Of a DNA stretch of 64,000 bases, positions 61,925-64,000 are shown in pieces. The notes below the pieces were generated by a model. That model saw only the letters and a list, made by a program, of their open reading frames with translations. It had not been told where the DNA came from and did no database searches. This DNA comes from Streptomyces albiflavescens. Lineage in GTDB: Bacteria; Actinomycetota; Actinomycetes; Streptomycetales; Streptomycetaceae. The stretch's first letter is position 1. Every line of letters begins with the position of its first letter. The position numbers and the translations under genes were made by a program. The stretch covers positions 186,001 to 250,000 of the forward strand of contig NZ_BMMM01000011.1 of the NCBI RefSeq assembly GCF_014645835.1, given 5' to 3'.

Positions 61925-62854
61925 ATGGCCGTCGTCACGATGCGGGAGCTGCTGGAAAGCGGCGTCCACTTCGGTCACCAGACCCGTCGCTGGAACCCGA
62001 AGATGAAGCGCTTCATCTTCACCGAGCGCAACGGCATCTACATCATCGACCTGCTCCAGTCGCTGTCGTACATCGACCGCGCCTACGAGTTCGTCAAGGA
62101 GACCGTCGCCCACGGCGGCACGGTCATGTTCGTCGGCACGAAGAAGCAGGCGCAGGAGGCCATCGCCGAGCAGGCCACCCGCGTCGGCATGCCCTACGTC
62201 AACCAGCGCTGGCTGGGCGGCATGCTCACCAACTTCTCCACCGTCTACAAGCGTCTGCAGCGCCTCAAGGAGCTCGAGCAGATCGACTTCGAGGACGTCG
62301 CCGCTTCCGGTCTGACCAAGAAGGAGCTTCTCGTGCTCTCGCGCGAGAAGGCCAAGCTGGAGAAGACCCTCGGTGGTATCCGCGAGATGCAGAAGGTGCC
62401 CAGCGCCGTCTGGATCGTGGACACCAAGAAGGAGCACATCGCGGTCGGCGAGGCCCGGAAGCTCAACATCCCGGTCGTCGCCATCCTCGACACCAACTGT
62501 GACCCCGACGAGGTCGACTACAAGATCCCGGGCAACGACGACGCGATCCGCTCCGTCACCCTGCTCACCCGCGTGATCGCCGACGCCGTCGCCGAGGGCC
62601 TCATCGCCCGCTCCGGCGCCGGCAAGGCCGAGGGTGACAAGGCCGCGGGCGAGCCGCTCGCCGCGTGGGAGCGCGACCTGCTCGAGGGCGAGAAGAAGGC
62701 CGACGAGGCCGAGGTCCAGACCTCCGCCGAGACGGAGAAGGTCGCCGACGCCGAGCAGGCCGAGGCTCCGGCCGCCGAGGCTCCGGCCGCTGAGACTCCG
62801 GCCGCTGAGGCTCCGGCCGCTGAGGCTCCGGCCGCGGACGCCGAGCAGGCCTGA
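61925..62854 (+). CDS. rpsB: 30S ribosomal protein S2
   Basis: This 309-residue S2 has MAVVTMRELLESGVHFGHQTRRWNPKM, VNQRWLGGMLTNF and the VWIVDTKKEHIAVGEARKLN ATP-like region. After residue about 260 there is an actinobacterial acidic Ala-rich tail ending with five EAPAA/ETPAA units coded by 15-bp tandem repeats (62762-62836). Confidence 0.97.
   Translation: MAVVTMRELLESGVHFGHQTRRWNPKMKRFIFTERNGIYIIDLLQSLSYIDRAYEFVKETVAHGGTVMFVGTKKQAQEAIAEQATRVGMPYVNQRWLGGMLTNFSTVYKRLQRLKELEQIDFEDVAASGLTKKELLVLSREKAKLEKTLGGIREMQKVPSAVWIVDTKKEHIAVGEARKLNIPVVAILDTNCDPDEVDYKIPGNDDAIRSVTLLTRVIADAVAEGLIARSGAGKAEGDKAAGEPLAAWERDLLEGEKKADEAEVQTSAETEKVADAEQAEAPAAEAPAAETPAAEAPAAEAPAADAEQA
62762..62836. repeat. 15-bp tandem repeat in rpsB tail
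   Basis: Five 15-bp units of GAGGCTCCGGCCGCT (62762-62836), one carrying ACT for GCT; each adds Glu-Ala/Thr-Pro-Ala-Ala. Confidence 0.85.
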
Positions 62855-62874
62855 CCCCTCACCCCTTCGGGTTG

Positions 62875-62908
62875 CGAACGGCGGGGGCCCCAAAGCCCCC
62901 GCCGTTCG
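62875..62908 (+). terminator. Hairpin between rpsB and tsf
   Basis: CGAACGGCGGGGGC (62875-62888) pairs perfectly with GCCCCCGCCGTTCG (62895-62908), 14-bp stem, six-base loop. It may attenuate transcription into tsf. Confidence 0.7.
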
Positions 62909-62948
62909 GCCCGTAGATCTTCAGACTCCGAGAGAGATTCCAGGAATC

Positions 62949-63785
62949 ATGGCGAACTACACCGCCGCTGACGTCAAGAAGCTCCGTGAGCTCACCGGCG
63001 CCGGCATGATGGACTGCAAGAAGGCCCTGGACGAGGCCGACGGCAACGTCGACAAGGCCGTCGAGGCGCTGCGCATCAAGGGCCAGAAGGGCGTCGCCAA
63101 GCGCGAGGGCCGCTCCGCCGAGAACGGCGCTGTGGTTTCCATCATCGCTGACGACAACACCTCCGGTGTCCTGGTCGAGCTGAAGTGCGAGACGGACTTC
63201 GTCGCCAAGGGCGAGAAGTTCCAGGCCGTCGCCAACCAGATCGCGCAGCACGTCGCCGCGACCTCCCCGGCCGACCTCGACGCGCTCCTCGGCTCCGAGA
63301 TCGAGTCCGGCAAGACGGTTCAGGCGTTCGTCGACGAGGCCAACGCCAACCTGGGCGAGAAGATCGTCCTGGACCGCTTCGCCCAGTTCTCCGGCGCCTA
63401 CGTCACCGCGTACATGCACCGCACCATGCCCGACCTGCCCCCGCAGATCGGTGTTCTGGTCGAGCTGGACAAGGCCGACGCCGACCTCGCCAAGGGCATT
63501 GCCCAGCACATCGCCGCCTTCGCGCCGAAGTACCTCTCCCGCGAGGACGTCCCGGCCGAGGTCGTCGAGTCCGAGCGCCGCGTCGCCGAGGAGACCACCC
63601 GCGCCGAGGGCAAGCCCGAGGCCGCCCTCCCGAAGATCGTCGAGGGTCGCGTCAACGGCTTCTTCAAGGAGGCCACCCTCCTCGGTCAGCCGTACGCGCT
63701 CGACAACAAGAAGTCCGTCCAGAAGGTTCTGGACGAGGCCGGTGTCACCCTGAAGCGCTTCACGCGCATCAAGGTCGGCATCTGA
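62949..63785 (+). CDS. tsf: Elongation factor Ts
   Basis: EF-Ts recycles EF-Tu-GDP. The 278 residues start MANYTAADVKKLRELTGAGMMDCKKALDEADG and include the IKVGI end. It is a full-length actinobacterial EF-Ts, in the conserved rpsB-tsf-pyrH order. Confidence 0.96.
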   Translation: MANYTAADVKKLRELTGAGMMDCKKALDEADGNVDKAVEALRIKGQKGVAKREGRSAENGAVVSIIADDNTSGVLVELKCETDFVAKGEKFQAVANQIAQHVAATSPADLDALLGSEIESGKTVQAFVDEANANLGEKIVLDRFAQFSGAYVTAYMHRTMPDLPPQIGVLVELDKADADLAKGIAQHIAAFAPKYLSREDVPAEVVESERRVAEETTRAEGKPEAALPKIVEGRVNGFFKEATLLGQPYALDNKKSVQKVLDEAGVTLKRFTRIKVGI

Positions 63786-63889
63786 GTCCGTACCGCGATC
63801 GACGCGCGACCCCTATAGGGTCGACAGCAGTCGTCCGTGTACGCCGGCACCCACGCGCGTGTGCCGGACGACAGCAGATCTGACGAGGA

Positions 63890-63937
63890 GGCCATTGCCG
63901 AGCATGGGATGCGAACGACACCCCAGCGGCAATGGCC
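63890..63937 (+). promoter_or_regulatory. Hairpin in tsf-pyrH spacer
   Basis: GGCCATTGCCG (63890-63900) pairs with CGGCAATGGCC (63927-63937), an 11-bp stem with a 26-base loop, followed by TTCTTCGT. It may terminate tsf or attenuate pyrH. No gene lies here. Confidence 0.55.
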
Positions 63938-63968
63938 TTCTTCGTATGTGCACCATGAGGAGATCTCC

Positions 63969-64000
63969 ATGACCACCACCCAGGCCGACAAGGGCGAGAA
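63969..64000 (+). CDS. pyrH: pyrH (UMP kinase) start, truncated at window end
   Basis: Only MTTTQADKGE is visible. The call rests on rpsB-tsf-pyrH synteny and a GAGGAG ribosome-binding site six bases upstream. PyrH phosphorylates UMP to UDP. Identity is inferred from position, not from domain sequence. Confidence 0.65.
   Translation, partial: MTTTQADKGE

Overview
The window is very GC-rich actinobacterial chromosomal DNA with frequent GTG starts and strong third-position G/C bias. The gene content (whiG, nsdA, a cluster of four type I signal peptidases, glcP next to smc, amtB-glnK-glnD behind GlnR-type boxes) points to a Streptomyces chromosome core region. There is no prophage, integrase, intact insertion sequence, CRISPR array, rRNA or tRNA that I can see. 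Species cannot be fixed from the sequence alone.

Layout. 1-6 kb: the end of a DAK2/FakA-like gene, then on the minus strand an HSP90-family ATPase translationally coupled to a 1003-aa TPR protein. 6-14 kb: recG, rsmD, coaD, a DivIVA-like coiled coil with a Q/Y-rich tail, yceD-rpmF-rnc and mutM. 14-21 kb: an accessory stretch with a divergent HxlR regulator/flavodoxin pair and a five-gene acyl-CoA catabolic operon (acyl-CoA dehydrogenase, class III CoA transferase, crotonase, carnitine-dehydrogenase-like enzyme, YWTD beta-propeller). 21-24 kb: a DUF1963-like gene between diverged direct repeats, a CAP-domain surface protein, acylphosphatase and a small coiled-coil protein. 24-33 kb: smc with a long hinge insertion, glcP, an LLM oxidoreductase with an NCS1 permease, and ftsY. 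33-42 kb: a small primase-polymerase protein divergent from nsdA, the nitrogen operon amtB-glnK-glnD, and ffh. 42-48 kb: an FtsH protease, a methyltransferase, a short archaeal/eukaryotic-type prolyl-tRNA synthetase and a SprT-like putative metalloprotein. 48-59 kb: the translation/secretion run rpsP-khpA-rimM-trmD-rplS-sipW-sipX-sipY, then sipZ-nudix-DUF2469-yraN-yifB-dprA. 59-64 kb: whiG, a TetR regulator, an M23 peptidase-like protein with a minisatellite tail, rpsB-tsf and the first codons of pyrH.

The genes supply core functions: ribosome and tRNA maturation (rpsP, rplS, rpmF, rpsB, tsf, rimM, trmD, rsmD, proS, rnc), SRP-dependent export and signal-peptide removal (ftsY, ffh, four Sip), chromosome organisation and repair (smc, recG, mutM, dprA), nitrogen sensing (amtB-glnK-glnD) and development (whiG, nsdA). 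The least ordinary items are the HSP90-TPR pair, the redox-type HxlR/flavodoxin pair with a perfect palindrome, the repeat-bracketed DUF1963 gene, the SMC hinge insertion, the SprT-like protein and the minisatellite at the end of the M23 gene. No clearly new multi-gene system is proven; the HSP90-TPR pair and the five-gene acyl-CoA operon are the best candidates for undescribed function.
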